Of a DNA stretch of 64,000 nt, positions 1 through 9,174 are shown in pieces. The notes under the pieces were generated by a model that made no database searches, had not been told where the DNA came from, and saw only the letters and a program-made list of their open reading frames with translations. Each line of letters begins with the position of its first letter. The stretch's first letter is position 1. The stretch is from contig NZ_LN831056.1 in assembly GCF_001375495.1 (NCBI RefSeq), positions 62,001-126,000 on the forward strand, written 5' to 3'. Made by a program: the position numbers and the translations under genes. The stretch comes from Flaviflexus massiliensis. GTDB lineage: Bacteria > Actinomycetota > Actinomycetes > Actinomycetales > Actinomycetaceae.

Positions 1-20
1 TTGAGCGGCGATCGCGATAA

Positions 21-200
21 CTACGAGGAGAAGACAATAATTCCCTCAACATTGAGTTCCAGCATCGGGTTTAACTTCTTTACGGGCGTTGCTGGATTGC
101 TACCTCCGTGAGCGACCACAACCTCAAGGTCGCGCTCCCGCATCGCTGATTCGGCTCCTTCCACTTTCTCCCCAGCAGGCTCGTCCTCCATCAGGGGAAA
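21..200 (-). pseudogene. LacI-like regulator fragment
   Basis: On the minus strand an open frame with no credible start runs to a TAG at 21-23. It encodes residues resembling the start of the periplasmic-binding-like effector domain of LacI-family regulators: a stretch ending in VVVAHGGSNPATPVKKL, followed by ELNVEGIIVFSS. That matches the usual pattern in which a short helix is followed by a strand ending in V-(D/E)-G-I-I. The DNA-binding domain and the rest of the effector domain are missing. It directly abuts the truncated permease frame, so both look like remnants joined by deletion. The identity is by motif only. Confidence 0.35.
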
Positions 201-559
201 GGTGTCGGTACGCCAATGAGGAAGGAAAAGAAGACCGTGACGAGAGCAAGGACCAAGGTATTGGCGAGTGGATCCCGGAAACTAATGGGGGACACATCCG
301 AAGTAAAGACTCTGTGTCGAGAGAAGGCGGTCCAGTCACGTGCGCTTCTATCCGTTCGGAACGCATTGCCGCACCCCGCCTGGACTGACGACAGGAGGAG
401 GGAGAAGACGGCAGCAAGAATCATGTATCCGAAGAACATGACAATTACGACGCCCATGAAGGTTGCACGATTGCGTAGCGCAATTTTCACCTGATATCTC
501 GAAAAGCGCTTCGGAGAAAAAGCTTTCTTGGTAGCGGGTATTGAACGATCCAAAGTCAT
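191..559 (-). pseudogene. Truncated ABC transporter permease (sugar type)
   Basis: A 122-residue frame that has a basic N-terminus, one membrane segment (around residues 33-57, VVIVMFFGYMILAAVFSLLL) and then DPLANTLVLALVTVFFSFLIGVP. The last stretch is the typical start of the transmembrane core of binding-protein-dependent permeases (NTLxLAL...GVP). A full permease is about 270-300 residues, and here the frame stops right after the second hydrophobic segment. The following bases read as an unrelated LacI-like fragment in another frame, which suggests a deletion joint near position 195. It is most likely non-functional. Confidence 0.4.
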
Positions 560-731
560 GCAAACTCAATTCGTCGGAACATGCACCCCAACGAAAGGTC
601 TCCAAAATAAACGCCGAGTCCCGTCATCGAAAACATGTCTAAAACTCAAATGAAACGTTCTACAAGTCAGTTGCGATGGTGCATTGAGTTCGAGGTGCGT
701 ACGGAGTCTGGGAGCGTGAACTGATGGCAGA

Positions 732-774
732 AATATTGGTGGATCTTGAGCTTTACCCGAGATCCACCAGTATT
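732..774 (-). terminator. Terminator of the molybdopterin oxidoreductase gene
   Basis: Arms of 15 bases (732-746 and 760-774) pair with one G-U and enclose a 13-base loop. It lies just downstream of the minus-strand oxidoreductase stop codon at 791. Confidence 0.6.
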
Positions 775-790
775 CTCTTGGCTGGCAACT

Positions 791-3226
791 CTACTGGAGT
801 TTGACCTCAACCATGGAGGAATTCAATGTCTGTCCAAGCGAGATTGGGTCGAGCTTACTAGGTGTCAGCTGGCTAGGATTCTCCTTCTCATTGGTGATGC
901 CCCAACCGGTTGTGACACTAATGACGCCCGGACGTATTTGGTCTGTGACATCTGCAGTCGCTTCCATCGTTCCCCTGTCGTTAAACACCGAGACTTTCCC
1001 GCCGTGAACGATCCCGCGCTGGTTAGCGTCTGACGAGTTAATTTGCACTACCTGTCCCGGCCAGATCTCCGTCAAGTTCTGGTGGTGAATAAAGCTTGAA
1101 TTGACCTGATTATGGTTGCGCCTATTGACCAGTTGGAGCGGGTATTTTTTCGCGAGTTCTCGGTCCACCCAGGGAGCCTCAACTGGCTCCTTGTATTCGA
1201 GGATTGGGTCAAAACCCTTCTGCTGCAAATAGGTGGAGAAGAACTCGATCCGACCGGAGGGGGTGTTGAATTTCTTGTCCCCGAATGGAATCCACTTCTC
1301 TGGTGCGACGAGCACGGGCCCTTTCTCAATTTCTTCGAGTGATACGCCAGTTGGCTCGAGTACATTGCGGATCAGATCATCGATCGGCCTGTCGAAATCT
1401 TCACCGAAGCCTAGTCGCTTGGCGAGTTCGGTCAGTATCCAGTGATCGCTCCGGGACTCATAGAGTGGTTCGATTGCTTGCTCCATGAGCTGGATGTAGC
1501 GGCTTCGGATCCCGGCAAGAACGTCTCGAGTCTCAAACGAAGTGCAGGCTGGTAACACGATGTCTGCGTACTTTGCCGTGGAGGTCATGAAGGGATCTTG
1601 GACGACAACAAAGTCCATGCGCTCAAATGCCTCGATCATGCTGTTCGTATCGGGGTGCTGGGTCATGACATTCGTGCCAGCCACGTAAAGCATACGGACC
1701 TTGTGCGGTTTTTCTTCGAGCAGGTATTTGGCTACCGCTGTCTGGGGAATTGGTTCGATCGGGGGATTGTCCTGTAATGGAACGGGGGAACCAATCGGCA
1801 CAAATTGAGTGACACCACCATTGTCGTTCACCCCGCCGCCAAGTACGCCGATGTTGCCCGTCAGTGCGGCGAGGTAGATGTGGCTCAAAACAAGGAGAGT
1901 TCCTTGGTCAGTGCGTTGAGCGCCTGCCATGTTCTGAATGATGGTAGCTGGCTTGGCAGCGGCGTATTCTCGGGCGAGATTCAGTGCATCCGAGCGAGGA
2001 ATCTGCGTGAGCGCTTCGACGGCCTCGGGAGTGTACCGTTTCGCGATCGCTGCCATCCACTGATGGACCGGCTGGTATTTGGCGTTGTCTATCTCGAAGG
2101 AGCCATACAGTGCGGGCTTAATATCGCTCTGGCTTGATGGCACATGTTTGCCTGTTTCTTCATCCCAAACAAAGAACGTGGGGTTCTCCGAATCGCCGTC
2201 ACCCGATGTGGTGAGGAGTTCCAGGTCCTGGAGACTAATGGGAAGTTCTGTGCCGGGTGTCCAGTTCTTCGATTCAGCCTCAAGGTCAATCCCGTCTTTG
2301 CCGAGCTTGACTAGGAACGGAGCGTTCGTGTGCTCCTTGACGTAGCTTTCATCGAAGAGTTTCTCGGTCATGATCGTATTGATCATTCCAAGTGCTAGAG
2401 CAACATCCGTTCCGGGACGAATGGGTAGCCACATATCGGAGTGCCCGGCAGTTTCGCTATGTCGAGGATCGATCGTGACTAGCTTTGCGCCATTATCTCG
2501 CCGGGCCGCAACGATGTTCTTGAAATATCCGACATTGGAAACGGCAGGGTTGTTTCCCCATGCTATGAAGTACCTGGAGTGGATCCACTCATCGCGGAAT
2601 TCTGAACGGTTTCCGCCCAAGGCGGCATTGAAGCCCTCGGTGACGCCTGGGCAGCACAGTGAGGAAATTGTCGGAGTTGCCCCGCCAAAGCGGTTCCAGA
2701 AGGCGGAAAAGAGGCCTGATATTCCAGTCGAAAGTGAGGACCAGTTGCCGGTTCCACCCAGGGGTAGAAACGCTTCGTTTCCACTCTCACTCCGGATGGT
2801 TTTCATTCTGTCGGCGATCGTGTCTAATGCTTCGTCCCAGGAAATGCGTTCCCATTCCCCGGCCCCACGTTCTCCTACCCGCTTCATCGGGTAGTGGAGT
2901 CGGTGCGGGCTGTACAGCTGGTTGATCCGAGATGTGCCTCGACCGCAGGCCATGATGTTGAAGTTCGGATCGCCCGTAATCTTCTTAACTTGACCGTCTT
3001 CCACGTGGATCAAGAGGGCGCAGTGTAAGCACTCGGGAGTATTCGCGGACCGGAAGAGAAGGGACTTGCTGTCCGAATTCGAGTTTTCAGCCGAAACCTT
3101 TTGAAGCCCGAAGGAGAGTCCACCAGTAACTGCGGCTGTTCCGCCAAATGCGGCAGACCACTTCATAAAGGCTCGTCGGGACGGTCTTTGCCTCGAAATT
3201 GTGTGTTGACTAGTGTTGGTGCTCAT
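791..3226 (-). CDS. Tat-exported molybdopterin oxidoreductase (DMSO reductase family)
   Basis: An 811-residue catalytic subunit of the DMSO-reductase superfamily. The start chosen is the ATG at 3226, preceded by GGAG seven bases upstream; an in-frame codon 72 bases earlier has no such site. A twin-arginine signal (SRRAFMKWSAAFGGTAAV) near residues 17-34 implies export of the folded, cofactor-loaded enzyme. The Fe-S motif region reads TPECLHC...ACGRG, giving only three of the four cysteines usual for the [4Fe-4S] cluster. SSLCCPG sits where the molybdenum ligand residue normally lies, suggesting a cysteine ligand. The C-terminal part is a molybdopterin-dinucleotide binding domain. No Fe-S or membrane-anchor subunit gene is adjacent, so the electron partner and substrate are unknown. 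Confidence 0.85.
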   Translation of the reverse strand: MSTNTSQHTISRQRPSRRAFMKWSAAFGGTAAVTGGLSFGLQKVSAENSNSDSKSLLFRSANTPECLHCALLIHVEDGQVKKITGDPNFNIMACGRGTSRINQLYSPHRLHYPMKRVGERGAGEWERISWDEALDTIADRMKTIRSESGNEAFLPLGGTGNWSSLSTGISGLFSAFWNRFGGATPTISSLCCPGVTEGFNAALGGNRSEFRDEWIHSRYFIAWGNNPAVSNVGYFKNIVAARRDNGAKLVTIDPRHSETAGHSDMWLPIRPGTDVALALGMINTIMTEKLFDESYVKEHTNAPFLVKLGKDGIDLEAESKNWTPGTELPISLQDLELLTTSGDGDSENPTFFVWDEETGKHVPSSQSDIKPALYGSFEIDNAKYQPVHQWMAAIAKRYTPEAVEALTQIPRSDALNLAREYAAAKPATIIQNMAGAQRTDQGTLLVLSHIYLAALTGNIGVLGGGVNDNGGVTQFVPIGSPVPLQDNPPIEPIPQTAVAKYLLEEKPHKVRMLYVAGTNVMTQHPDTNSMIEAFERMDFVVVQDPFMTSTAKYADIVLPACTSFETRDVLAGIRSRYIQLMEQAIEPLYESRSDHWILTELAKRLGFGEDFDRPIDDLIRNVLEPTGVSLEEIEKGPVLVAPEKWIPFGDKKFNTPSGRIEFFSTYLQQKGFDPILEYKEPVEAPWVDRELAKKYPLQLVNRRNHNQVNSSFIHHQNLTEIWPGQVVQINSSDANQRGIVHGGKVSVFNDRGTMEATADVTDQIRPGVISVTTGWGITNEKENPSQLTPSKLDPISLGQTLNSSMVEVKLQ

Positions 3227-3808
3227 CTTCGCGCTCCAAATTCTTTTTCGCATTCCCGTTGATAGCGGTATGAGCATATGACCGAGAACTTGGTCCAAAT
3301 GGCACCAAAGTCCCGATTAGTTTTCCGGTCGGCCTAAACAGCGTAGCGGCTTGCTTTTTAAGTGGGACAATTCGGCCTAATCGGATGGAGAATGTGACAA
3401 ATGAGCCTGCGACCAGCAGTTTTAGTCCGTACGTCCAGGTGCATTTATCGCAAGGGTGAAGTGCCGAAATTGTCCCTTATGGGCTCGTGAGAATAGCTGG
3501 TTTCCTTATGGGTGGGTGCCCCATTGGGTTTGCTCACGTCTTCAGGCCGTTGTTGTGGTTCCGTGAGTGCGCCCTTGGCTGTGGCGGTGCTTGTGAAATT
3601 CTTCTTTGCAAGAACCGGGCTTGGAAGGGTGACTTGCGTGATGGGACCAGACTTGTTCCTCCGTGTGTCAAGCAGAGTTGTAAATGCCAGCCCAACAAAA
3701 TGTGAACAAAAAGTGAGCACTTCATGTCGAGAAGGTGTCTGACTCGTGCAATAATCGGTCTGGCTATGCGACACGGTCGCGCGGCAAGTCTTCGATTATT
3801 GGAGTGGC
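3227..3808. promoter_or_regulatory. Divergent intergenic region with 11-bp direct repeats before pitA
   Basis: This 580-base gap separates the minus-strand oxidoreductase from the plus-strand phosphate transporter and must hold both promoters. About 100 bases before pitA, TGAAC (3703), TGAGC (3714) and TGTCG (3725) recur with an exact 11-base period. Eleven-base direct repeats are the form of actinobacterial PhoP boxes, here in the complementary orientation (GTTCA). The last unit is poor, so this is only a candidate site. No coding sequence is credible here. Confidence 0.25.
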
Positions 3809-5428
3809 ATGACAACTTCGTCACCGAAACCCAACTCTGCTGAGGAGCTCACCCTAAGGGACGAGCAGGGGAGGAACACCGGCTGGAATATCTTCTTTGC
3901 GATATTGATGGCCGTGGCATTCTTCGTCTTTGTTCGATGGGGGCTCGACTATATCGGGGTTGATGCCAACATCCCCCTCTTCTTCCTCTCCGCACTATTC
4001 GGGCTGTTCATGGCCTTCAATATTGGTGGCAACGATGTTGCGAACTCGTTTGGTACCTCGGTTGGGGCCGGCACTCTCACCATCAAGCAGGCCCTCCTCA
4101 TCGCCGCCGTCTTTGAAGTCAGCGGGGCCATCATCGCCGGTGGGGAAGTGACGGACACGGTGCGGTCGGGAATTGTTGACCTGAACGTGGCCAACCTTGA
4201 CCCGAACGACTTCATGTATGTCATGATGAGCGCGCTTCTGGCCGCCGCTATCTGGCTCCTTTTCGCCTCCCGCATGGGATATCCCGTCTCGACCACGCAC
4301 TCGCTCGTTGGCGGTATCGTCGGTGCCGCTCTGGTCATCGGCTACGTGACGGACATGGACAACCCGCTCGACATGGTGCAGTGGTCCGAGATCGGCAAGA
4401 TCGCCGTTTCCTGGGTGCTGTCGCCGGTCCTTGGCGGGATCGTTTCCTACCTCATGTACCGCTGGATCAAAATCCACATTCTGCAGTTCAACGAACGAGC
4501 AGATGCTGCTTTGGCGGCTCTGGCTGATGAGCGGAAGGAGCACTCCCAAAAGCACACAAAGTCCTTCCAGGCGCTCTCTGAGCTCCAGCAGGTGGCGTAC
4601 ACCGGTGCTCTGCAGCGCGACCAGGAGAAGCTCAGTTCCGGCAATTATGAAATTGATGAGCTGGAGTCCGACTACTACCGTGAGCTGAAGCGACTCGACC
4701 GGAAGGCGGATAAGGTCGACTCTTTCCGTGCGCTTGAGAAGTGGGTTCCCGTCCTTGCCTCCTTCGGTGCCCTCGTCATCGCCTCCATGCTGATCTTCAA
4801 GGGCCTGTCCAACGTCGATCTGCAACTGTCGCTCGAATCCAAACTGGGCGTCCTCGCCATGATCACCGCAGCCGTGTGGATGGCAACCTCCATCCTCGTA
4901 CGCCTGCTCAAGCGCAAGTCCCTGCAGCGTTCCACCTTCCTCGTGTTTGCGTGGATGCAGGTGTTTACCGCCTCGGCCTTCGCGTTCTCGCACGGGTCGA
5001 ATGACATTGCCAACGCGATCGGCCCGTTCGTGGCGATCCTCGACGTGCTGCGCACGGGAACCGTTAACGCTAGCTCCGCCGTTCCCACGATTGCGATGGT
5101 CACCTTCGGCATTGCTCTCGTTGTGGGGCTTTGGTTCACGGGACGCAACGTGATCCGCACGGTTGGTACGAGCTTGACGAAGATGCATCCCTCATCCGGC
5201 TTCGCGGCCGAACTAGCTGCCGCCATGGTCGTCATGGGAGCATCGGTTCTTGGCCTGCCAGTGTCCTCCACCCATATCCTTATCGGTGCGGTCCTGGGCA
5301 TCGGTGTAGCCAATAAGGCGGCTAACTGGCAGCTCATGAAGTCCATTGGCATCACCTGGGTGGTAACACTGCCCGTCGTGTCGGCGCTGTCCGCGGGGAT
5401 CGTTCTCGGCCTCAGAGTCATCTTTTAA
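3809..5428 (+). CDS. pitA: Inorganic phosphate transporter, PiT family
   Basis: A 539-residue membrane protein of the PiT family, which takes up phosphate (as a metal-phosphate complex) using the proton gradient. The two family signature repeats are present: [14 protein letters not shown] near residue 72 with [13 protein letters not shown] after it, and the C-terminal copy [14 protein letters not shown] with [15 protein letters not shown] charged cytoplasmic domain of about 90 residues (roughly 220-310) separates the two membrane halves, as in bacterial PitA. GGAG lies seven bases before the ATG. It stands alone, and the candidate Pho-like repeats upstream would make sense for its regulation. 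Confidence 0.93.
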   Translation: MTTSSPKPNSAEELTLRDEQGRNTGWNIFFAILMAVAFFVFVRWGLDYIGVDANIPLFFLSALFGLFMAFNIGGNDVANSFGTSVGAGTLTIKQALLIAAVFEVSGAIIAGGEVTDTVRSGIVDLNVANLDPNDFMYVMMSALLAAAIWLLFASRMGYPVSTTHSLVGGIVGAALVIGYVTDMDNPLDMVQWSEIGKIAVSWVLSPVLGGIVSYLMYRWIKIHILQFNERADAALAALADERKEHSQKHTKSFQALSELQQVAYTGALQRDQEKLSSGNYEIDELESDYYRELKRLDRKADKVDSFRALEKWVPVLASFGALVIASMLIFKGLSNVDLQLSLESKLGVLAMITAAVWMATSILVRLLKRKSLQRSTFLVFAWMQVFTASAFAFSHGSNDIANAIGPFVAILDVLRTGTVNASSAVPTIAMVTFGIALVVGLWFTGRNVIRTVGTSLTKMHPSSGFAAELAAAMVVMGASVLGLPVSSTHILIGAVLGIGVANKAANWQLMKSIGITWVVTLPVVSALSAGIVLGLRVIF

Positions 5429-5685
5429 GTCAGAACCCGAGGTTATCTTGTAACAGGAGCACAGGCTTGAAGATGTGGGCCTATCATTTCCTCGGAGTGC
5501 GGCGACCAGGCACTCTTAACTCGTGAGGGTGTTGAGGCGGACGCTACCACCTAGGCCCCTCATCTCTGCCAACTGTTGGGATTTCTGCACTGAAGCGGTG
5601 GTGGCAGACCGGATGAGCAGGGGGAGTGGGAGCGGCTCTGAGCTTTGCGCTGGTCGTTTCTTCGATTGAGGGGGCTGCAAAAGGT

Positions 5686-5724
5686 GGCTCCCCACCACCA
5701 CGGTGCGGTGTGGGATGGGGAGCC
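5686..5724 (-). terminator. Terminator of the small SFPASDPP gene
   Basis: An 8-base inverted repeat (GGCTCCCC / GGGGAGCC) whose loop has further pairing. On the minus strand it is followed by a short T run. It lies just beyond the stop of the small minus-strand gene. Confidence 0.5.
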
Positions 5725-5746
5725 GGATATCGCTGAAGTGAGTTGA

Positions 5747-5920
5747 TCAGTAGCGGCCGGGCGGGTCGCTAGCCGGAAACGAGCCCCTTCCTGATTGATC
5801 AACTAGCTTGCTGAGCCTTTTCTTGCGCTTCTGTTTTGCTTTCAACTTTTTCTTCGCCGACGATTCTGCGACCTCCTGTACAGCGGTCTCGTCGACGTCC
5901 TTGTTCAGTTCGATCATCAC
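5747..5920 (-). CDS. Small basic protein with C-terminal SFPASDPP motif
   Basis: A 57-residue protein of unknown function. The ATG at 5920 is chosen because AGGTGG lies eight bases upstream; in-frame GTG/ATG codons slightly earlier fit the ribosome site less well. The middle is a lysine-rich helix (KKKLKAKQKRKKRLSKL). The end reads SGRGSFPASDPPGRY, matching a short conserved tail, E/G-SFPASDPP, seen in many small actinobacterial proteins. A stem-loop with a T tail follows on the same strand. The motif, ribosome site and terminator together support a real gene, but nothing visible gives its role. Confidence 0.6.
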   Translation of the reverse strand: MMIELNKDVDETAVQEVAESSAKKKLKAKQKRKKRLSKLVDQSGRGSFPASDPPGRY

Positions 5921-6372
5921 CATGACCACCACCTGTGATTCCCACCATATATGCAGGTAGGGAGGGAGTCGATGGTGGATTGAGGGGATGCCAAGGTTGG
6001 AAAGAAACGGGTGTTCTCAGGAAACTGTGACCGTCATCAGCACCCAGTCCTGGAGAGTGACCAAAGCTGCGAGCCGGCAGGTGAAGAGTTACGAGATAGA
6101 ACGAATGGGTGTGCAGGCTGTTTTCTAGCCGCGGAAGGCGGGCGGAATGACCCTGAGCTTTTGATCTTGAAGAACACTTCAGTATTATCTGCGTAATGCT
6201 CGAGTATCCGAGCTACTTCCACCGCCATATAACCTAGTTGTATTTCCTTGGGAGGTTGTGAACGGGGTGTGATTTAGGGAAGGCCTCCGGGCAGTATGGG
6301 GTTACCACAACTCCTACCAGGCCCGGAGGTCTTCATGACTCACGCTAACGCACCTTTCAGCCTGGTGGGGTG
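5921..6372. other. Intergenic region with a GC-rich hairpin
   Basis: No convincing coding frame. An inverted repeat (CCTCCGGGC / GCCCGGAGG, about 6285-6334) lies just downstream of the IS110-type transposase. It may belong to the element's non-coding end or be a terminator. Confidence 0.3.
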
Positions 6373-7778
6373 CCCCTATCTTTTCTGTCAAGGGTTATGA
6401 GGCTACTTTGGTTGGCCCGGTTTCGTAGAAAGTGCCATCGCGAAGCATCGCAAACATCACCGCAACGCGTCGATGGGCTAGGGCGATGACAGCCTGGTTG
6501 TGACGTTTACCAGCAAGACGTTTCTTTTCATAGTAATTTCGCGAAATAGGGTCTGCCCGCAGTGAGGCAAATGCTGAAAGAAACATCGCTCGTTTCAGGC
6601 GTTTATTGCCCGTGTGTGAGACTGTTTCAGACTTTATCGAGGTCCCCGATTGCCGGGTCCTGGGTGTCAGCCCTGCATATGAGGCAAGATGAGCAGCAGT
6701 GGCGAATTCTTTGCCGGCAAGTTCTGAAATAGTCACCGCAGCCGTCCTGACCCCAACACCGGGCATCGAGGTCAGGACCTGGTAAAGAGGGTGTTTAGTC
6801 ACCAGCGCCTCAATGTGGTGTTCAACATCGGCCCGTTGACGATACAGCCCTTCCAGCGTGCTGGTCAGATGGGGAATCACTGTCGCCGCCGCGTTGGTGC
6901 CGGTCACCGTGACCGTTTGAGTGCCCAAAGCTTCGATGATTTCGGCTGCCCATACTTGCCAACGACGGGCACCGTGCTTCTTCAGTTTCGCTCCGACGCG
7001 GGCTTTTCCGGCCTTCTTCAACGCCTGCGGAACAGGCCAGGCCTGAAGTACCGCCAAAATAGCAGGATGATCCAACCGTGGCCCAATGATTTGTTCCAGT
7101 CCTGGATGGATTTGGGTGAACAGCCCGCGAACACGATTGCGCGTTTGAGTAATCTGACGAGCCAGATCATCATCAAACCCGGTGAGCATTCCCAGTTCTG
7201 CCTCGTTCTCATCCACCCGCCGAAGAGTTCTGAGAGTATGCGGCATAGTGCGAGCTGCTTCAGCAATGATGTAGGCATCCCGCTGGTCCGTTTTGGCATT
7301 ACCCGGATACAAATCAGCAATTCTTCGCATCGCTAGCCCTGGAAGATAAGCGATAGTGATGCCTAAATCTTGAGCCACTGCCACTGCAAGTGCACCGATG
7401 GTCGCAGGCTGATCTACGACCGCCAACACCCGCCCTTGACCGGTCAGCTGCTTGTAAATTTCTTGAAGTTTCGTTTCATCGTTAGGAAGCGAGTGGGAGT
7501 AGATCTGCTGGCCGATGCTGTTGACAGCTGTTCCCAGTGATCTGTTTTTCCCACATCGATGCCCAGCCAAATATCAAAGTGTTGAGGTTCCATGACGTGT
7601 CGCCTTCGAAGTAGAAAAACCGTGTGTTAAATCGTTGGCTTCTGGTGGCAAACACCTCTCGTCTTACACCCACGTTACGACAGGCATCTTCTGGTGCCAC
7701 GCCCCTGATCAGCAATCACGAGTGTGCCTGTCCGACCCCGGTGACAACACCCCCCCGGATCATTTAAAAGACAGGGGA
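6373..7778 (-). mobile_element. IS1111-type element (IS110 family)
   Basis: The stretch is bracketed by an 11/12 inverted repeat, CCCCTATCTTTT at 6373-6384 and AAAAGACAGGGG at 7767-7778, enclosing one IS110-family transposase gene. Subterminal inverted repeats of about this length are typical of the IS1111 subgroup, while other IS110 elements lack them. True ends probably lie several bases outside the repeats and cannot be fixed without an empty site. Non-coding DNA of about 180 bases before the transposase, and the hairpin-bearing DNA after it, are candidate locations for the bridge RNA that guides these recombinases. Confidence 0.55.
6395..7593 (-). pseudogene. IS110-family transposase, N-terminal frameshift
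   Basis: A DEDD-type serine recombinase of the IS110 family. From the ATG at 7593 the frame reads MEPQHFDIWLGIDVGKTDHW, which carries the first catalytic aspartate (GIDVGK). The rest of the protein (TAVNSIGQQIYSH onward) continues in the next frame. One G missing from a GGG run (plus-strand CCC, 7533-7535) explains the shift. The downstream part has the expected NAKTDQRDAY catalytic segment and the C-terminal transposase-20 domain (TSMPGVGVRTAAVTISEL; SYAGLTP; KRLKRAMFLSA). A shorter frame starting at 7570 lacks the first aspartate, so the protein is inactive unless the shift is programmed or a sequencing error. Confidence 0.8.
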
Positions 7779-7865
7779 AAATAATCATGCCGGGATCGTT
7801 CAGCCAACATACCCATCATCTAAGAATCTGGGTTCTCAATAAAGTAACGGGGGCCAGAGTTACGG

Positions 7866-8201
7866 ATGGAGAATGGAGTCATGCACAAGGGACGCCGCTA
7901 CAAGGCTGAAGAGAAAGCCGCTGCAGTCAGGATGGTGCGTACCCTCCGTGCCGAGCTTGGTACGAGCCAAGGAACGACATCGCGCGTCGCAGAACAGCTC
8001 GGCTACGGGGTTGAGTCGGTACGAGCGTGGGTGCGCCAAGCTGACATCGATGACGGAGTCAAAGCCGCAGTCACGACCGACGATCAAACACGAGTGCGAG
8101 AACTCGAGCAAGAGGTGCGTGAGCTCAAGCGCGCGAATGAAATCTTGAAACGGGCCGCGTCTTTCTTCGGGGCGGAGCTCGACCGCCAACATCGGAACTA
8201 G
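7866..8201 (+). CDS. IS3-family transposase OrfA
   Basis: A 111-residue DNA-binding protein with a helix-turn-helix at about residues 15-60 (AEEKAAAVRMVRTL...VAEQLGYGVESVRAWVRQ). A leucine-zipper coiled coil (RVRELEQEVRELKRANEILKRA) follows, as in IS3 OrfA proteins. Its TAG overlaps the GTG of orfB by one base, the usual arrangement for producing an OrfAB fusion by -1 frameshifting. It may still be made but cannot support transposition alone. Confidence 0.75.
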   Translation: MENGVMHKGRRYKAEEKAAAVRMVRTLRAELGTSQGTTSRVAEQLGYGVESVRAWVRQADIDDGVKAAVTTDDQTRVRELEQEVRELKRANEILKRAASFFGAELDRQHRN

Positions 8202-9121
8202 TGCGGTTTATTAACGCGAATAAGGACGATATCGTCGCTGGTCGGCGGCTCGGGGTCGAGCGCATCTGCAAAGTATTGCAGGTGGCCCCGTCTACGTATT
8301 ACGCCGCGAACGGCAGGCCAGCATCAGCCCGGCAAATTCGGGATGCGGAGGTCGCGCCACGGCTGCTTGAAATCTGAGAGGCGAACTACTGCGTGTATGG
8401 GGTGCGCAAGCTCTGGAAAGCCGCGAAACGTGCTGGCATCGAGATCGGTCGTGACCAGGTCACAAGGCTCATGAAGATTCTCGAGATTGAAGGGGTGCGT
8501 CGCGAGAAACGGCACAAGACCACGAAGCCTGATTCGAAAGCACCACGGCACCCCGATCTCGTGAACCGCGTATTCAGTGCTGCCGCGCCGAACCAGTTGT
8601 GGGTGACGGATTTGACGTTCGTGCCGACCTGGCAGGGCGTCGCTTACGTCTGCTTCACCATTGACGCGTTCAGTCGCGCGATTGTGGGATGGCGGTGTGC
8701 ATCGAACATGAAAACCGGGACGGTGCTTGATGCGATCGAGATGGCCCGCTGGTCACGGGGCAGGCATCTTCCAGGCCTGCGTTGCCACAGCGATGCGGGC
8801 AGCCAATTCACGTCGATTCGTTACGGTGAGCGTCTTGCTGAGATCGGAGCGACGCCCTCGATCGGGACCGTTGGTGACAGCTATGACAATGCCCTCGTTG
8901 AGACGGTGAACGGCTATTACAAGGCTGAGCTTGTGCGCGGGCCCGCCAAACCGGGGCCGTGGAAAACGGTCGATGATCTCGAGCTCGCGACACTGGGCTG
9001 GGTGCACTGGCACAACACGAAACGGCTCCACGGCTACCTCGGTGATGTGCCACCGTTCGAGTACGAGGAATCGTTCTATGCTGGGGTTACCAGTGCCAAA
9101 GAACTGGTAGAAATCAAATGA
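8201..9121 (+). pseudogene. IS3-family transposase OrfB with internal stop
   Basis: This encodes the rve-type integrase core: N-terminal HTH_21-like region, then VTDLTFV, CHSDAGSQFTS and DNALVETVNGYYKAEL supplying the D, D and E of the catalytic triad. The frame from the GTG at 8201 is interrupted by TGA at 8375-8377 (reading LLEI-stop-EANYCVYGV), where related proteins have an amino acid before E-A-N-Y. A single-base change from TGG would explain it. The piece after the stop, from about 8393, retains all three catalytic residues but lacks the N-terminal helper domain. Confidence 0.75.
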
Positions 9122-9174
9122 GCTGAGTCTCCACTAAACCCAGGGCGATTCAGGTTGTCTTTCGTTTCCAGATG

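Larger units (their letters stand above)
7866..9152 (+). mobile_element. Decayed IS3-family element A
   Basis: It contains orfA and orfB of an IS3-type element. Its right end is 9127-9152, a terminal repeat ending GGGCGATTCA. The matching left end is not found before orfA. The neighbouring IS1111-type element lies immediately to the left and may have removed it. The right terminal repeat is 25/26 identical to that at 15738-15763. Confidence 0.65.

Noticed and set aside
3995-5188. Long minus-strand frame of 397 codons opposite pitA
   Set aside because: It is the complement of a clear PiT transporter. The product is low-complexity, rich in His, Glu and Gly, and resembles no family.
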